DNA of 8,985 nucleotides, taken from the NCBI GenBank assembly GCA_020056645.1, contig JAGVHJ010000477.1, positions 1 to 8,985 of the forward strand, read 5' to 3'. This DNA is from Desulfobacterales bacterium (GTDB taxonomy: Bacteria; Desulfobacterota; Desulfobacteria; Desulfobacterales; JAHIVH01). Below, one piece after another: positions 7,317 through 8,985 of this stretch; the first letter of the stretch is position 1, and each line of letters opens with the position of its first letter. A model generated the notes under the pieces. It was not told the DNA's origin. It did no database searches and saw only the letters and a program-made list of their open reading frames with translations. Made by a program: the position numbers and the translations under genes.

Positions 7317-8645
7317 CTAGAAACTAAATGACAACTTAGCCGCGAAGAGATACCAGTAGCGGCGGGTTTCGGAATAGTCCTTTAACGGTTTCATGTAAGC
7401 GAGTTGGGCGCAGCCATCCATGTAGTGACCCTCAATCTTGAAAATGGCGTTGTCATTCAGGTCAAACTGGAGCGCCATGCATGAATCCTTCTGCCATGCA
7501 AAATAGTCGGGAGCGCCTAGACTGATGCCGGTGCTCATGCTCCGGTCATCTTTGTTGGGATAATAGACCGAATAGTAAATCCCCATTTTTATCAGGTCGG
7601 AAAACCGGTAAGACCCCATGGCGTAGTAACCCAGGGTGTCGTTTTTAAAGAGATAGGGGTAGGTGTTCTGCGCGCCTGCGGCCATATAATTCACATCGGC
7701 GTCGATTTCAAGCTTAACCAGCGTTCCTTCCGCCGCAAGGGTGAGGTCGTTCCAGGTGAACTCCGCGCCATAAATAAACAGAAAAAGCTCTCCGGAAAAG
7801 AAGATCGGCATGTTTGCGATGGTTATCTGGTGGGCGAGCTCATCCCTGTATGCCTCATCGATCCCCGCTAATATGGATCCGATGGCCTCCTGTTTTTTTG
7901 TTTCCCAGAAACTATCGCCAAAGGTGGTTCCAGAGATGTGGTAATTAAATTTCGCGCATTGTCCCTGAAGGCGAAAGCCGGGAAACGGCGCCTCCCATCC
8001 AACAACGATATTCCCCGCCGGCTTGGAGGAGGACTCCTTGGCCTTGGTGTGCATGGTCGCGCTGATAACCTCGCTGATTCCGGTATCCTTTGGAATATCC
8101 ATGGCTCCGTATTGAAAATGGTAGTAAAACTCGCCGATCGGCGGCAGGGCTTCAATGATTTCGGGATAGCCGCTCCCATAAAATTCAATTCCTTTGGCGG
8201 ACTGGATGGTTTCTCGGTAGATTTCCGGATAGACCCCCTGGGGCAGAAAAACAAAGGCGCGGAGCATGTCCATGTCTCTGCCGTCTCCATAAAATCCGTA
8301 GCATACTTTTGTTTTGCCGGCCTTTAATGTGAGAAAATTATTGTAATATGCGGTGACAGACGCCTGGTTGATGGTTATTTGGTCGTTCCCCATGGGGCCG
8401 AAGTCATAGGCGAAAAACTGAATGCTCGCATCAAGCCCCGGCATGAGTTTTTTATTAAAATGCAACCCCATTTCATTGAACTGGAAGGTGCCGTCGCTAG
8501 TTTCCGCGATAAAGTCGTGTCGATCGGATTTCAGATACCCCTGGGTGATAAATCCGTGAATTTCTGTTTCGCAGTGTTCGGTGGCGCGTCCAACGGCGGT
8601 CAGGGTGAGGAAGGTAAGAATGAGAAGGGAAGCGGTTTTTGTCAT
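7317..8645 (-). CDS. Porin-like outer-membrane beta-barrel protein
   Basis: The product is 442 residues with an N-terminal signal peptide (hydrophobic residues about 6-18, cleavage probably near residue 21). The mature chain consists of alternating aromatic and polar beta-strand segments. It opens with IHGFITQGYL, the first-strand style of Gram-negative porins, and ends in KLSFSF with the terminal Phe needed for barrel assembly. Residues about 70-125 (SIQFFAYDFGPMG, then LKAGKTKVCYGFYGDG) resemble the early strands and inward loop of porins annotated as phosphate-selective or general diffusion types; specificity cannot be decided. Several Cys residues are present, which is somewhat unusual for a barrel. 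A candidate sigma-70 promoter lies 45-75 bases upstream, and an AAGGCG precedes the ATG. A small PstS-like gene follows, suggesting that barrel and binding protein work on the same solute. Confidence 0.85.
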   Translation of the reverse strand: MTKTASLLILTFLTLTAVGRATEHCETEIHGFITQGYLKSDRHDFIAETSDGTFQFNEMGLHFNKKLMPGLDASIQFFAYDFGPMGNDQITINQASVTAYYNNFLTLKAGKTKVCYGFYGDGRDMDMLRAFVFLPQGVYPEIYRETIQSAKGIEFYGSGYPEIIEALPPIGEFYYHFQYGAMDIPKDTGISEVISATMHTKAKESSSKPAGNIVVGWEAPFPGFRLQGQCAKFNYHISGTTFGDSFWETKKQEAIGSILAGIDEAYRDELAHQITIANMPIFFSGELFLFIYGAEFTWNDLTLAAEGTLVKLEIDADVNYMAAGAQNTYPYLFKNDTLGYYAMGSYRFSDLIKMGIYYSVYYPNKDDRSMSTGISLGAPDYFAWQKDSCMALQFDLNDNAIFKIEGHYMDGCAQLAYMKPLKDYSETRRYWYLFAAKLSFSF

Positions 8646-8689
8646 CGGTCGCCTTGTTGTCGAAGGGTCAATGGATTCAAATTTTTTTT

Positions 8690-8719
8690 ATGCTATATGA
8701 ATCATTCCGTTGGTGTCAA
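8690..8719 (-). promoter_or_regulatory. Candidate sigma-70 promoter of the porin-like gene
   Basis: The minus strand has a perfect -35 TTGACA (8719-8714). The -10 is either TATAGC at 16 bases spacing (8697-8692) or TAGCAT at 18 bases (8695-8690), each four of six. An AT-rich stretch follows, then the gene start about 45 bases downstream. Confidence 0.6.
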
Positions 8720-8795
8720 TAGTCATCTTCAAAAAGAGCGGCGGCAAGTATCCGAGAAGATAATTGCAAAATAAAAGAGAGTGGGGTCGCTTCTC

Positions 8796-8818
8796 GTTAC
8801 GAGGCAGAGCCTCGTAAC
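8796..8818. repeat. Perfect hairpin palindrome, REP-like
   Basis: The arms GTTACGAGGC and GCCTCGTAAC (10 bp) flank a three-base AGA loop. Hairpins of this GAGGC...GCCTC type recur as dispersed intergenic repeats in many environmental Gram-negative genomes. Whether this copy is one cannot be shown from a single window. No T-run follows on either strand. Confidence 0.7.
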
Positions 8819-8840
8819 CAGGAACCAAAACCCTTTTTGT

Positions 8841-8859
8841 CCAGATTTTTAAAATCTGG
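8841..8859. repeat. Second palindrome, 9-base arms
   Basis: CCAGATTTT and AAAATCTGG are perfect 9-base arms around a single central T. On the plus strand the arm is followed by CCCCCGGAGGG rather than T's, and on the minus strand by ACAAAAAGGG, so a simple intrinsic terminator is not supported. It lies 22 bases from the first palindrome, so the two may be halves of one mobile repeat unit. Confidence 0.6.
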
Positions 8860-8985
8860 CCCCCGGAGGGTAAATTCGGAGGCTTTAAAATATTCATTTA
8901 ATGAGAATTTATGTAAGCCTGACGTTTATGACTTTGATACCAAAATAACGTTTGATCGTATCCGGCGCCACCCTCTATTGTGCAA

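Larger units (their letters stand above)
8646..8985. other. Non-coding region upstream of the porin-like gene
   Basis: These 340 bases hold the candidate porin promoter (8690-8719) and two palindromes (8796-8818 and 8841-8859). From about 8860 to 8985 the sequence is AT-rich and I see no gene or clear signal in it. A 69-codon reading frame at 8688-8897 runs through both palindromes and the promoter and is not credible as a gene. Confidence 0.6.

Noticed and set aside
8688..8897. Minus-strand 69-codon frame upstream of the porin-like gene
   Set aside because: It runs through two palindromes and the candidate promoter, and its product has no recognisable features.

Overview
All six genes I can support lie on the minus strand, so the window is read from right (about 8.7 kb) to left (1). 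An outer-membrane beta-barrel protein ending in Phe and a secreted PstS-like binding protein indicate a Gram-negative (diderm) host. The gene set, moderate GC content and gene style suggest a non-enteric proteobacterium or Desulfobacterota-type (deltaproteobacterial) organism. That assignment is inference; there is no rRNA or other phylogenetic marker.

Right part (8985 to 6780): a 340-base non-coding region carries two near-perfect palindromes and a good sigma-70-type promoter. It is followed by a porin-like outer-membrane protein (8645-7317). After a 66-base gap comes a 156-residue exported PstS-like periplasmic binding protein (7250-6780). The two look like one transcription unit with an envelope role, possibly anion or phosphate handling.

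Middle and left part (6779 to 1): a 181-base gap with a probable promoter, an inverted repeat and a strong ribosome binding site leads into a stress module. It consists of prkA (AAA+ serine kinase family, YeaG-like), a yeaH/yhbH gene (DUF444, vWA-type metal-binding site), spoVR/ycgB, and a second, divergent PrkA-family ATPase that runs off the left edge. The first three match the kinase-YeaH-SpoVR set known from Bacillus sporulation and from the enterobacterial stationary-phase and nitrogen-starvation response. In this setting it is probably a general stress or starvation module rather than a sporulation one.

The least expected signals are the following. The second PrkA-like ATPase begins one base after the spoVR stop. 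A run of nine A's (mRNA sense) at the end of spoVR sits where a one-base slip would join SpoVR to that ATPase without meeting a stop. A nested, three-way-junction-like inverted repeat lies between prkA and yeaH. Three copies of a TTGACG hexamer occur in front of prkA. I found no CRISPR array, transposase, tRNA or rRNA, and no convincing terminator; the operon end lies beyond the left edge.
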